A stretch of 39,431 bases of DNA from Flavobacteriaceae bacterium (GTDB lineage Bacteria; Bacteroidota; Bacteroidia; Flavobacteriales; Flavobacteriaceae). The number at the start of each line of letters is the position of its first letter. Position 1 is the first letter of the stretch. The stretch is from positions 1 through 39,431 of the forward strand of contig JAQWSN010000019.1 of the NCBI GenBank assembly GCA_029243165.1. The letters run 5' to 3'. The notes beneath the pieces were generated by a model. That model had not been told where the DNA came from, made no database searches, and saw only the letters and a list, made by a program, of their open reading frames with translations. This document shows positions 1-8,700 of the stretch, one piece after another. The translations under genes and the position numbers were made by a program.

Positions 1-2
1 TT

Positions 3-1388
3 TTTAAAAAAAACAAAAATCTAAGTCGTTTTACTCTGGGCTCTGGGAAGACCCCTTCTTGGGTTGTAACCTTTTCCATTTTCTCCACTTTTGTGAGTAG
101 TATCAGCTATTTAGCTTTACCTGGAAGTGCGTATATTGGGAATTGGAACCCTTTTGTTTTTAGCCTCTCCCTTCCTATAGCAGCTGTGATTGCTGTACAA
201 TATTTTATTCCGGTTTATCGAAAAATCAACAGCCCTTCTGCTTATACTTATATGGAATACCGATTTGGTCCTTGGGCGAGAACCTACACAGCTGCCTGTT
301 ATCTTTTAACGCAATTGATGCGAATAGGGACAATATTATTTTTATTGGCACTTGCTTTAAATGCAATTTTAGGATGGGACCTTTTTTGGGTCATTGTTTT
401 GACTGGTATTTTTGTTGCGCTGTATTCTGTTTTAGGTGGTATTGAGGCAGTCATGTGGGCAGATGCCATTCAAGGTATTATTCTAATTATAGGAGCATTT
501 GCCTGTGTTTTTTTTATTTCAAACTCAACTTCTGGTGGGTTTGCAGAATTAGTGACACAGGGAATGTCTGATGACAAATTTAGTTTAGGCCCATACACTG
601 CTGATTTGACCTTACCCACTTTTTGGATTGTATTGATCTATGGAGTATTTATCAATCTCCAAAACTTTGGAATTGACCAAAACTACATCCAAAGATACAT
701 GGTATTACCCACTGAAAAAGAAGCAAAAAAAGCTGCTTTTTGGGGAGGGATGCTCTATATTCCTGTTTCAGCAGTATTTTTATTCATTGGAACAGCATTG
801 TACGTCTATTACCAAAATCCATTACACGCTATCCCTACCGAGCTAAAAGGAGATCAAATATTCCCCTTCTTTATTGCAAATGCGCTGCCGGTTGGCTTAT
901 CTGGACTTTTAGTTGCTGCAATTTTTGCTGCTGGTATGAGTACAATTTCAACCAGCTTTAACAGTATGGCAACAGTTTTTTACGTTGATTTTTACAAAAA
1001 CTTCACTGCATCAAAAAACGATTCTAAAGCACTAAACGTAATCTATGGCGTCTCAATTATTATTGGAATTTTAGGAGTAAGTATAGCCTTGGCTATGATT
1101 AATGTAAAGGGGGTTTTAGACACCTGGTGGAAATTTGCTTCAATTTTTAGCGGAGGAATGCTAGGCCTCTTCATTTTGGGAATTACTACTACCAAAAAAG
1201 GTAATAAGATACCAATTATTGCGACAGCGTCTGGGGTGATTACCTTGTTGTGGATCACACTTTCCGATTATTTTCCAGAATATTCTTTCGGGCTTGCACT
1301 TCATTCCTATTTAGCAATAGTTCTTAGCACTAGTACCTTGGTTTTAGTTGGACTTTTGCTTTTTAGATTGAAAGCAAAAAATGATTAA
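3..1388 (+). CDS. Sodium:solute symporter (SSS/SLC5 family), 5' end outside window
   Basis: This is a polytopic inner-membrane transporter that should import an organic solute (sugar, sugar acid or similar) with Na+. The frame is open from base 3, before the first usable start at GTG 93, and the translated upstream part (GSGKTPSWVVTFSIFSTFVSSISYLALPGS) matches the family's conserved first and second membrane region. The true start therefore lies upstream of the window, and the GTG at 93 is internal. About ten or more hydrophobic segments follow, with short charged loops and a C-terminal Lys-rich tail. The next gene starts 8 bp downstream and encodes a sugar-acid dehydratase-like enzyme, so a sugar or sugar-acid substrate is a reasonable inference. 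The family is clear; the substrate is not. Confidence 0.88.
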   Translation, partial: FKKNKNLSRFTLGSGKTPSWVVTFSIFSTFVSSISYLALPGSAYIGNWNPFVFSLSLPIAAVIAVQYFIPVYRKINSPSAYTYMEYRFGPWARTYTAACYLLTQLMRIGTILFLLALALNAILGWDLFWVIVLTGIFVALYSVLGGIEAVMWADAIQGIILIIGAFACVFFISNSTSGGFAELVTQGMSDDKFSLGPYTADLTLPTFWIVLIYGVFINLQNFGIDQNYIQRYMVLPTEKEAKKAAFWGGMLYIPVSAVFLFIGTALYVYYQNPLHAIPTELKGDQIFPFFIANALPVGLSGLLVAAIFAAGMSTISTSFNSMATVFYVDFYKNFTASKNDSKALNVIYGVSIIIGILGVSIALAMINVKGVLDTWWKFASIFSGGMLGLFILGITTTKKGNKIPIIATASGVITLLWITLSDYFPEYSFGLALHSYLAIVLSTSTLVLVGLLLFRLKAKND

Positions 1389-1396
1389 ATTGAATT

Positions 1397-2236
1397 ATGA
1401 AATTATATAAAACACCTAAAGGGAATATTATTTTCACAAACAAGCAGGCCTATAATTTACCTGATACGGATTGGGATGCCTTGCTCAAAAATGGTAATCT
1501 TATAGAATATTTGCAGCATTTTATCCATGACAATAATCAGAGTACGCTTTCAGAAAAGGAATTGAATACTATCGCCCTAGCTCCAATTAAAAACCAAGAA
1601 GTATGGGCAGCTGGAGTGACCTATTACAGAAGTAAAACGGCGCGTATGGAAGAGTCCAAAGTAAGTGGCGGGAGTAGTTTTTACGATAAAGTATACGAGG
1701 CAGAGCGCCCCGAACTTTTTTTTAAAAGTACTCCCCAAAGGGTTTGCGGTCCTGGGGAAAACGTACGAATTCGAAAAGACAGTCGATGGTCAGTCCCTGA
1801 GCCCGAATTGACACTGGTGGTAAGTTCTACAAAAAAAATCATCGGTTACACCGCAGGAAACGATATGAGTGCTCGTGATATTGAAGGCGAAAATCCCTTG
1901 TATTTACCTCAGGCAAAAAGTTATACAGGCTCAACGGCACTAGGTCCTTGTATATTTATTACAAATGAGCCGTTAAGTCTTCATACCCAAATCTCACTTT
2001 CGATTTTTAGAAAAGAAAAAAAAGCTTTTGAGGGACACACCACGGTGGCTGAAATTAAGCGTTCCTTTTCTGAATTAATTGAATTTTTATTTAGTGAAAT
2101 GGATTTCCCCAAAGGCTGTTTTCTGATGACAGGAACCGGAATTGTCCCTTCAGATGACTTTACTTTAAAAGTGAATGATCGAATTGAGATTTCAATTGAA
2201 GGCATCGGTACACTGATTAACGAAGTGGGCATTTAG
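1397..2236 (+). CDS. Fumarylacetoacetate hydrolase family enzyme, probable 2-keto-3-deoxypentonate dehydratase
   Basis: The 279-residue protein has the FAH fold in its C-terminal two thirds. The stretch WAAGVTYYRSKTARMEE (about residues 70-86), followed by FYDKVYEAERPELFFK, resembles 2-dehydro-3-deoxy-D-arabinonate dehydratases, which convert 2-keto-3-deoxypentonate to 2-oxoglutarate semialdehyde in oxidative pentose breakdown. The expected metal ligands are E135 and E137 (PEPELTLVV) and D156 (GNDMSARD), with the E-to-D spacing I recall for the archaeal enzyme. It is probably cytoplasmic and co-transcribed with the symporter 8 bp upstream. Other FAH members (fumarylpyruvate hydrolase, 2-keto-3-deoxy-L-fuconate enzymes) cannot be excluded. 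The xylose genes at 7201-10022 make a pentose substrate plausible. Confidence 0.8.
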   Translation: MKLYKTPKGNIIFTNKQAYNLPDTDWDALLKNGNLIEYLQHFIHDNNQSTLSEKELNTIALAPIKNQEVWAAGVTYYRSKTARMEESKVSGGSSFYDKVYEAERPELFFKSTPQRVCGPGENVRIRKDSRWSVPEPELTLVVSSTKKIIGYTAGNDMSARDIEGENPLYLPQAKSYTGSTALGPCIFITNEPLSLHTQISLSIFRKEKKAFEGHTTVAEIKRSFSELIEFLFSEMDFPKGCFLMTGTGIVPSDDFTLKVNDRIEISIEGIGTLINEVGI

Positions 2237-2273
2237 AATTCCGAAATACTGTTTACAAAAACTCCTAACTCGA

Positions 2274-2450
2274 ATGAAATTTTGGATACTCGGACTTGTC
2301 TAAGTTTTTAGTAAAACTCAATTACAATCTAAAGAAAAAATAGTCCTAGAATTTACTACCCAAGTTGATGAAAATTTGGAAGTCCCTAGGGAAAAAGTCT
2401 TCTTATATCTAAGCTCCAGTATCGTAGCAAAACTCTTAATTTTTATCTGA
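2274..2450 (+). pseudogene. Decayed small gene with secretion-signal start and in-frame stop
   Basis: This lies in the 307-bp gap between the FAH gene and the GGT-like gene. An ATG at 2274 starts MKFWILGLV, typical of a signal peptide. TAA at 2301-2303 interrupts it, and the same frame then stays open for 48 codons to TGA at 2448. The downstream part contains PREKVFLYLSSSI, which recalls the PREKVFLH-type opening of the large MG2-domain/TonB-plug surface proteins of Bacteroidota. No alternative ATG follows the internal stop. I read it as the 5' relic of a secreted protein gene; the family suggestion is weak, and chance openness in AT-rich DNA remains possible. The rest of the gap holds only the hairpin at 2507-2539. 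Confidence 0.35.
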
Positions 2451-2506
2451 AGATCCAGGGATTTTTAACAATACAGTAGTTAATTAATAATTTCTAAATA
2501 TTTTTT

Positions 2507-2539
2507 AAAAAGGTTTGTAACTTGCTTACAAACCTTTTT
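2507..2539 (+). terminator. Perfect 14-bp hairpin with A/T-run flanks
   Basis: The arms AAAAAGGTTTGTAA (2507-2520) and TTACAAACCTTTTT (2526-2539) pair perfectly around the 5-nt loop CTTGC, and the right arm ends in a T-run. It has the form of a bidirectional intrinsic terminator for the symporter/FAH unit. The hairpin ends only 4 bases before the GGT-like start codon, so it may also act as a leader hairpin or operator for that gene. Confidence 0.65.
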
Positions 2540-2543
2540 TATT

Positions 2544-4142
2544 ATGTCAAAATCAGTTTTATTTTCAATCCTGGCGGGTCTTTTACTTGTGAGTTGCCAA
2601 GAACCTTTAAGTACAGCTTTTAAGAATAGTACTATTGCTGCTGCCCATCCGTTGGCTTCTCAAGCAGGAAAAAAAATGTATGAACAGCAAGGAAATGCCT
2701 TTGACGCCGCAGTTGCTGCAGGATTTGCACTAGCAGTAGTAGAGCCTAGTATGAGTGGAATCGGTGGACGCCTTCAAGCAATTTACCACAAAAGTTCAGG
2801 GAAAGTTGGAGGAGTAGATGCCTCTACACAGGTTCCAATAAATTACAAACCTACCGAAGAAAAGTATTCACACGGGTACCAAACCATTGGTATCCCCGGT
2901 GTGGTTGCAGGCTTATTAAAACTTCATAAAGAGCATGGATCATTACCCCTTGAAAAGGTATTACAACCCGCAATAGCGTATGCTGAAAATGGATTTAAAA
3001 TACTTCCTGGTGAAGCATTTAGACAACAAATGGCAAAAGAAGTTTTACAACAGTATGAGGGAACAAAAACACATTTCTTAAATGCTGAGGGAGCCTCTTT
3101 TCAGGCAGGCGATCAGGTTGTCCAAAAGACATTAGCTTCGGTTTTGAAAAAAATTGCTTCAAACGGTAAAGCAGGATTTTATGAGGGTGAAGTTGCACAA
3201 AAAATAGTAGATGACATTCAAGCCAATGGAGGATTACTAACTCTTGAGGATCTTAAGAATTACGAAGCCTTAAATTCGGAAGTCCTTGAAGGTAGTTTTC
3301 AAGGACTAAAAGTTTTTGCATTGAATCTGCCTTCTTTTGGAGCAATCACCATTCAAATTCTTCAAATTTTAGATCATTTATCTCCCCCCGATTCAGAAGA
3401 AGACTGGGCTGTAAATATTGGAGAAGCAACGGAATTGGCCTACACTTACAGAAAAAGTCAGGTAAATAGAGACAGTTTAGCAAAAATACTTTCATATGAT
3501 CAGGCAGCGATTTGGGCCAATCAAATTGAAAAAAACCGATTGAATCTCGTTGCAGAAAATACTTCTGAAATGCCAGGTTCATGGGTGGCTTCAATGGGAC
3601 ATACCACTCACCTTACCGCTGCGGATGAAGACGGAAATGTGGTAAGTTTAACCCAGACTGTAGGGCCCAATATGGGATCAAAAGTAGCTTCCAAAGAATT
3701 GGGTTTTATTTATGCAGTTACTTTAGGCGGTTATTTAGGAGAATACAAACCAGGGGATCGTTCCAATTCTCATATTTCACCAACTTTATTTATGAATGGT
3801 GATCAAGTTGCTTTAGCAATAGGAGCTGCGGGAGGAAGTAGAATCGTAACTGCTGTGACTCAGGTAGCGGATCGTTATTTGGCTCAAAAACACGATCTGA
3901 ATCATGCTTTATTACTACCGCGAGTTTATCCTTTTCAGGATTCACTTTGGATTGAGGATCATCAAGAAGTTCAGCAGTTGAATGCTAATTTGGACGAAAG
4001 TCTTTATCCAATAAAAATGATCTCTCAAAAAGCACGCTTTGGCAGGGTACACGCCGTAGCATTAGACACAATCAGTGGTACATGGATTGGAGCTGCAGAT
4101 CCAGACTGGGAAGGAACCGTGGAAAATCATGTTTCTAAATGA
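2544..4142 (+). CDS. ggt: Gamma-glutamyltransferase-like lipoprotein (Ntn hydrolase)
   Basis: The 532-residue protein should be a periplasmic or surface lipoprotein: the N-terminus ends in the lipobox LVSC (C18). GGT proteins are made as a precursor that self-cleaves before a catalytic Thr and then transfer or hydrolyse gamma-glutamyl groups, for example of glutathione. The pattern GHTTHLTAADEDGNVVSLTQT (residues 352-372) places the nucleophile at T354, and GAAGGSRIVTAV (about 428-439) is the conserved glycine loop. The usual PSSGGI motif is PSFGAI here (263-268), so substrate handling may differ. The ATG at 2544 is chosen because later Met codons would lose the lipobox. It abuts the hairpin at 2507-2539. 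The next gene overlaps its stop by 4 bp. Confidence 0.9.
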   Translation: MSKSVLFSILAGLLLVSCQEPLSTAFKNSTIAAAHPLASQAGKKMYEQQGNAFDAAVAAGFALAVVEPSMSGIGGRLQAIYHKSSGKVGGVDASTQVPINYKPTEEKYSHGYQTIGIPGVVAGLLKLHKEHGSLPLEKVLQPAIAYAENGFKILPGEAFRQQMAKEVLQQYEGTKTHFLNAEGASFQAGDQVVQKTLASVLKKIASNGKAGFYEGEVAQKIVDDIQANGGLLTLEDLKNYEALNSEVLEGSFQGLKVFALNLPSFGAITIQILQILDHLSPPDSEEDWAVNIGEATELAYTYRKSQVNRDSLAKILSYDQAAIWANQIEKNRLNLVAENTSEMPGSWVASMGHTTHLTAADEDGNVVSLTQTVGPNMGSKVASKELGFIYAVTLGGYLGEYKPGDRSNSHISPTLFMNGDQVALAIGAAGGSRIVTAVTQVADRYLAQKHDLNHALLLPRVYPFQDSLWIEDHQEVQQLNANLDESLYPIKMISQKARFGRVHAVALDTISGTWIGAADPDWEGTVENHVSK

Positions 4143-4888
4143 GGAATTTAGTCATCTTGGTTCTTCTTTTTTCACAAGTTATCAGTGCCCAAAAACAAGA
4201 AAAAATACTCTTTATTGGGAACAGTTTTACATTTTATTGGAACCTTCCAAATCAGGTAGAAAAAATGGCCTTAGAGCAAAACTTGTTTTGGGATGTTTAC
4301 CAGTCAACGGCAGGGGGTGCAACTTTAAGAGATCATTGGCAAGGAAATAAAGGGTTGAAAACCAAAGAAATTTTATCTCAAAATACCTTTGACCGAATTA
4401 TCTTTCAGGATCAAAGTACATATCCGATTAAGCATATTGATACAACAGCATATTATTTAGCCAAGTTAAAAGAACTCGTTCCGAGTCAAACAAAACTTTA
4501 CCTGTATGCCACTTGGAACTATCCCAATTTCCCTGATAAAAAAATGACCAATAAGGATTCTAAGGACATTGAAACTAATTTAAAAACTCTTTTGTCTCTT
4601 GATTCAAAAATTAAAATCATCCCCGTAGGTAGGGCATTTGATATGTTTTCTTTACAATACCCTGCTATTGACTTGCTGTCAGATGACCAGAAACATCCTA
4701 GTAATAATGGTACTTATTTGGCGGCTTGTGTTGTGTACGCTGTTTTAAGTGGAAGAAGTGCTAAAGGAGCGGGTCGGCGTTATGAAGGAAAAGATGCTAA
4801 TGGTAAAAAAATATTTTACAGCATTGTTGAAAAATCCGTAGCAACTAAATGTCAGTCCATAGCAGACCAAATCATTTTTGTTGATTGA
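4139..4888 (+). CDS. Secreted SGNH/GDSL-like hydrolase
   Basis: The 249-residue protein has a short signal peptide (MRNLVILVLLFSQVISAQ). The first SGNH block is seen as ILFIGNSFTFYW, with nucleophile S29, a Gly pair in STAGGATLRD (59-60) as a possible block II, and DDQKHPSNNG near residues 182-191, giving the expected C-terminal Asp-x-x-His (D183, H186). Such proteins are esterases or acetylhydrolases acting on sugars or other esters in the periplasm. Its ATG overlaps the GGT-like stop (ATGA), so the two genes are translationally coupled. The substrate is unknown. The gene ends 16 bp before the stop of a convergent gene. Confidence 0.75.
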   Translation: MRNLVILVLLFSQVISAQKQEKILFIGNSFTFYWNLPNQVEKMALEQNLFWDVYQSTAGGATLRDHWQGNKGLKTKEILSQNTFDRIIFQDQSTYPIKHIDTTAYYLAKLKELVPSQTKLYLYATWNYPNFPDKKMTNKDSKDIETNLKTLLSLDSKIKIIPVGRAFDMFSLQYPAIDLLSDDQKHPSNNGTYLAACVVYAVLSGRSAKGAGRRYEGKDANGKKIFYSIVEKSVATKCQSIADQIIFVD

Positions 4889-4904
4889 TTGCTCGAACTC
4901 ATAT

Positions 4905-5954
4905 TTAAGACTCTAGCGCCATTTTACAATAAGTAACACACTTTCTAATTTCATCAATTACCGTTGAATCTTTAGGTGTACGGTATTCATATTCTACAGT
5001 TGCAGCAAAAGGGTAGGATTTGTCTCGCATCATTTGTAGGACTTCTTTGATTGGAGTATCTCCCTGACCAAAGGGCATGTTCTTTTTTCCGTTTTCAGGA
5101 TTTTTACGATCTTTTACATGCATACTGAGAATGTTTTGATGCTGTTTTTGGATGAGTTCCATTGCATCAGTATTGCCTGCTGCGGTGTAATGACCAAGAT
5201 CAAGATTCATTGCATTATGTGAAGACTGTTCAAGAGCGGTATCCCACCAGTGGGCATGCTGTTGTTCGTGTCCGTGGTAGGCCACTTTGATGCCATTTTT
5301 TGCACCTAGTTGTCCTAACTTTAGGCTATGGGCTTCATCTTTTGGAAGTTCTAGTGTTACGTGAGTTGCACCCAATCGTTTTCCTGCTTGCATGGCGTAA
5401 TTGATGTCTGCTTCTGAATTTCCTTTTCGTAACAAGTAGTCGGGTTTGAAAGCATAAATTTTCACTCCAGCAGCATCATACATGTCTTTCAACGCTGAAA
5501 ACTTAGCTACGGATCGATTTTTTTTCCATACTTCAATTTCCTTATCAAAAGATTCTTTTTGTTTTTTGAGATCAGTCAGTTGCTTATTTTCTTCACGAGT
5601 CAATTCTTTATTGCGCTCTTTTCTCATCAGGCGATACAACATTCTTTGATCTATTTTATTTTCTGGGCGACCGATAAAGGACTCCGCAGGTCCTCCCATT
5701 AATTCGATTGCATTGACTCCACAATCAAGGGTGTATTGAAGAGTTGCCTCTGCACTTTGATCTTTCAAGTCTCTGAAAGAATAAGTGATCAGCCCCAGCT
5801 GAACACCATTTATTGCATTTTTGTTTTTTAACAAGTTGGGAATGTAGGCTGGAGCTCCCCACAAGTTTGTTGCCCCTAAAGAAACCCCGGCTGAAAGGGA
5901 TGCAAGATTTTTTATAAAAGAACGTCTAGAGTCTTGTTTTTTAAATGTTTTCAT
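4905..5954 (-). CDS. Exported sugar phosphate isomerase/epimerase-like TIM-barrel protein
   Basis: The protein belongs to the xylose-isomerase-like TIM-barrel superfamily (AP endonuclease 2 fold). Visible strand ends and metal-site candidates are THVTLELP, VAYHGHEQQH, MNLDLGHYTAAGN, ILSMHVKDRK and AATVEYEY. The N-terminus carries a twin-arginine-type export signal (SRRSFIKNLASLSAGVSLG), suggesting Tat export with metal cofactor bound. The open frame extends to a TTG at 5990, but ATG 5954 is chosen because it places RR at residues 10-11 and starts with the basic MKTFKK; the protein is then 349 residues. Many exported Bacteroidota homologues sit in carbohydrate loci, with DUF1080-type enzymes as partners; one such gene is at 14300. 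The reaction is not known. Confidence 0.8.
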   Translation of the reverse strand: MKTFKKQDSRRSFIKNLASLSAGVSLGATNLWGAPAYIPNLLKNKNAINGVQLGLITYSFRDLKDQSAEATLQYTLDCGVNAIELMGGPAESFIGRPENKIDQRMLYRLMRKERNKELTREENKQLTDLKKQKESFDKEIEVWKKNRSVAKFSALKDMYDAAGVKIYAFKPDYLLRKGNSEADINYAMQAGKRLGATHVTLELPKDEAHSLKLGQLGAKNGIKVAYHGHEQQHAHWWDTALEQSSHNAMNLDLGHYTAAGNTDAMELIQKQHQNILSMHVKDRKNPENGKKNMPFGQGDTPIKEVLQMMRDKSYPFAATVEYEYRTPKDSTVIDEIRKCVTYCKMALES

Positions 5955-6052
5955 AAGATTAGTGCTTATTTTTTTTGACACATCCTCCAAAGTATAATTT
6001 TTTTTCGTGTTTTGAAAATTAAGAACAGTTCACTTTTTTCTATATTTAAATA

Positions 6053-7204
6053 ATGTTATCAAAATTCAATCCGAAATATCCTTCTGTAAGTGATTTACGT
6101 GTAAAGGCAAAAACCAAAATGCCTAAATTTGCCTTTGAGTATTTGGACGGAGGTTGTAATGATGATGACAATCTTCGGAAAAACACATCTGATCTTCGCG
6201 CCGTAGAATTGGTTCCTGAATACCTCAAGGAAGCTATTGACGTAAGTCTTAAAACCAAACTTTTTGGAATTGAATATGATGCTCCTTTTGGAGTTGCTCC
6301 CATTGGACTACAGGGTCTAATGTGGCCAAAAGCTCCTGAAATTCTTGCGAAAGCAGCTTTTGAAAATAACCTCCCTTTTATTCTGAGTACGGTAACCACT
6401 TCAAGCATTGAAACAATCGGATCAATAACGGAAGGGAATGCTTGGTTTCAATTGTACTATCCCGCTCAAGAATCGGTTAGAAAAGACATCATAGATCGTG
6501 CTGCAAATGCAGGATATCCAGTTTTGGTTTTGTTGAGTGATGTTCCCAGTTTTGGATTTAGACCTCGGGATATTAGAAATGGATTGGCCATGCCACCAAA
6601 AATGTCAGCCCGAAATTTTTATCAAATTATGAAACGTCCGGAATGGGCAATTAAAACCTTGATTCACGGTCAACCCGAATTTGAGACTTTAAAGCCTTAC
6701 ATGCCCAAAGGGCTAAATTTGAGTCAATTAGGTAAATTTATGGATGAAACCTTTAGCGGGCGTTTAAGTGAAGAAAAAATCAAACCCATCCGCGACCAGT
6801 GGAAGGGGAAAATTGTTCTTAAAGGGGTTGCTAGCGAAGCCGACATGGAAAAAGCAATTCGCTTAGGGATAGATGGGGTAATTATTTCCAATCACGGAGG
6901 TCGTCAATTGGATGCAGGACAATCCACTATTCGAACGCTCGAAGATTTAAACAAAAAATACAGTGATAAAATAACCCTGATGATGGATAGCGGATTACGA
7001 AATGGCCCTGATGTAGCACGTACATTAGCACAAGGAGCTTCTTTTTCTTTTTTAGGAAGATCTTTTATGTACGGGGTGGGTGCTTTGGGAAGCCAAGGTG
7101 CTGCCCATACTATTGCTTTAATCAAAACTGAACTACGTCAAGTGATGGAGCAAATAGGTTGCGAAAAAACCTTAGATTTACCTAAATTTCTTTACAAAAA
7201 ATGA
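6053..7204 (+). CDS. FMN-dependent alpha-hydroxy-acid oxidizing protein (L-lactate dehydrogenase family)
   Basis: The 383-residue cytoplasmic flavoenzyme belongs to the LldD/glycolate oxidase family, which oxidises a 2-hydroxy acid to the 2-oxo acid. The FMN and substrate elements are in order: FAFEYLDGGCNDDDN near the N-terminus, FGVAPIGLQGLMWP, FILSTVTTSSIE, WFQLYY, and ISNHGGRQLD with the catalytic His. MMDSGLRNGPDVARTLAQGA binds phosphate. The length is normal for the family. A near-consensus -7 box (TATATTTA, 6041-6048; one mismatch) lies just upstream. The stop overlaps the xylB start by 4 bp, so it is the first gene of the pentose operon; its substrate could be lactate, glycolate or a sugar-derived hydroxy acid. 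Confidence 0.88.
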   Translation: MLSKFNPKYPSVSDLRVKAKTKMPKFAFEYLDGGCNDDDNLRKNTSDLRAVELVPEYLKEAIDVSLKTKLFGIEYDAPFGVAPIGLQGLMWPKAPEILAKAAFENNLPFILSTVTTSSIETIGSITEGNAWFQLYYPAQESVRKDIIDRAANAGYPVLVLLSDVPSFGFRPRDIRNGLAMPPKMSARNFYQIMKRPEWAIKTLIHGQPEFETLKPYMPKGLNLSQLGKFMDETFSGRLSEEKIKPIRDQWKGKIVLKGVASEADMEKAIRLGIDGVIISNHGGRQLDAGQSTIRTLEDLNKKYSDKITLMMDSGLRNGPDVARTLAQGASFSFLGRSFMYGVGALGSQGAAHTIALIKTELRQVMEQIGCEKTLDLPKFLYKK

Positions 7205-8700
7205 AGTATACTTTAGGATATGACATCGGCAGTTCCTCTGTTAAAATTGCCCTTGTTGAGGCCGATACCAATAAAAAGATAGCTGTAGTTACAGAGCCAC
7301 AAGAAGAAATGCCAATTCGGGCAATTCAAGCGCATTGGGCAGAACAAGATCCTGAAATGTGGTGGAATCATTTATGTAAAGGCACCCAACGAATTTTGAG
7401 TGAAAATGCGGTTGCTTCGGATCAAATTCTAGCCATTGGAATTTCATATCAAATGCATGGACTGGTCGTCTTAGATAAAGACAAAAAAGTACTCCGCGAT
7501 TCCATTATTTGGTGCGACAGTAGAGCCGTTACCATAGGTGAAAAGGCTGCAGATGAAATTGGGGAAGCTCGCTTTGGTTCACATTTGCTAAATGCCCCAG
7601 GAAATTTTACCGCTTCTAAGTTAAAATGGGTAAAAGAAAATGAACCCGAACTTTATTCTAAGGTTGCCCATTTTATGTTACCTGGTGATTTTATTGCGTT
7701 TAAGTTAACGGGTGAGATAGCCACAACAATTAATGGCTTGTCTGAAGGAATGCTTTGGGATTTTAAAGAGAAAAAAGTTGCTAACTGGTTGCTGGATTAT
7801 TATGGAATAGAAACTGGTCTGACTCCGCCTCTTGTGAATAATTTTCAAGACCAAGGGAGGGTTACCGCCCAAGCGGCAATTCAAAGTGGGTTGCCCCAAG
7901 GGATTCCAATCCGATACCGTGCAGGAGATCAACCCAACAATGCCTTGGCCTTAAATATTCTTAAACCAGGAGAGGTAGCAGCAACAGGAGGTACATCGGG
8001 CGTTTTATTTGCAGTATCAGAACGAACTACTTCCAAGGAATTTTATCGAGTAAATCATTTTGCGCATGTAAACTACACCCCGGCGGAATCTTTAATTGGC
8101 ACCTTGCTTTGTGTCAATGGTGCTGGAATTCAATACAGTTGGTTGCGAAAAATGACGGGTCTATCAGATTTCAACGAAATGAATCATTTGGCGGAAAAGG
8201 TTGCCGTTGGAAGTGAAGGTTTAATCAATCTTCCTTTTGGCAACGGTGCTGAACGTATGCTTTACAACAAAGCACCAGGGGCTCATTTTTCGAATTTAAA
8301 TTTAAATCAACATCAGCAAGGACATCTTTTTCGAGCGGCTCTTGAGGGAATCGCTTTTTCTTTTGCATATGGGATGGAAATTATGCAAGAAGATGCCCTA
8401 GATATCCAAGTGATTAGAGCGGGGAATGATAACTTATTTCGTTCGGATATTTTTGCCCATACGGTAGCAAGCCTGATAGGGGAAAGTATTGAGATTTATG
8501 ACACAACCGGTGCTGTGGGAGCTGCTCGAGCCGCTGGGGTAAGCCTTGGTGGTTTGGAAGACTATTCCGAAAGTGTTTCCTCTCTGGACAAGGTGAGTGA
8601 AGTATCTCCTTTAAAAGCAACAGAACCTTATCGATTAGCTTACGAAAAATGGAAAATAGAATTAAAATACAAACTAAATAAATTAAGAAAAGAATTATGA
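7201..8700 (+). CDS. xylB: Xylulokinase (FGGY family)
   Basis: The enzyme phosphorylates D-xylulose with ATP to xylulose 5-phosphate, feeding the pentose phosphate pathway. The N-terminal actin-like ATPase domain begins [18 protein letters not shown], and [15 protein letters not shown] plus IIWCDSRA mark the sugar-binding part. [12 protein letters not shown] carries the usual catalytic Asp of the family, and [11 protein letters not shown] is the nucleotide-binding turn at the start of domain II. The 499 residues are normal length. It overlaps its upstream neighbour (ATGA at 7201-7204) and the downstream xylA (ATGA at 8697-8700). Adjacent xylA makes the xylulose assignment strong among FGGY kinases. 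The order kinase then isomerase is the reverse of E. coli xylAB. Confidence 0.93.
   Translation: MKYTLGYDIGSSSVKIALVEADTNKKIAVVTEPQEEMPIRAIQAHWAEQDPEMWWNHLCKGTQRILSENAVASDQILAIGISYQMHGLVVLDKDKKVLRDSIIWCDSRAVTIGEKAADEIGEARFGSHLLNAPGNFTASKLKWVKENEPELYSKVAHFMLPGDFIAFKLTGEIATTINGLSEGMLWDFKEKKVANWLLDYYGIETGLTPPLVNNFQDQGRVTAQAAIQSGLPQGIPIRYRAGDQPNNALALNILKPGEVAATGGTSGVLFAVSERTTSKEFYRVNHFAHVNYTPAESLIGTLLCVNGAGIQYSWLRKMTGLSDFNEMNHLAEKVAVGSEGLINLPFGNGAERMLYNKAPGAHFSNLNLNQHQQGHLFRAALEGIAFSFAYGMEIMQEDALDIQVIRAGNDNLFRSDIFAHTVASLIGESIEIYDTTGAVGAARAAGVSLGGLEDYSESVSSLDKVSEVSPLKATEPYRLAYEKWKIELKYKLNKLRKEL

Noticed and set aside
93..95. GTG as the start of the symporter.
   Set aside because: The frame is open upstream to the window edge and the upstream residues match the conserved family N-terminus, so the GTG is internal.
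4075..4350. Plus-strand 91-residue frame overlapping the GGT/SGNH junction.
   Set aside because: It is a shadow of two well-supported genes joined by an ATGA overlap, with no recognisable product.
5955..5990. TTG-initiated 12-residue extension of the exported TIM-barrel protein.
   Set aside because: It would push the twin-arginine signal away from the N-terminus; ATG 5954 gives a normal signal.
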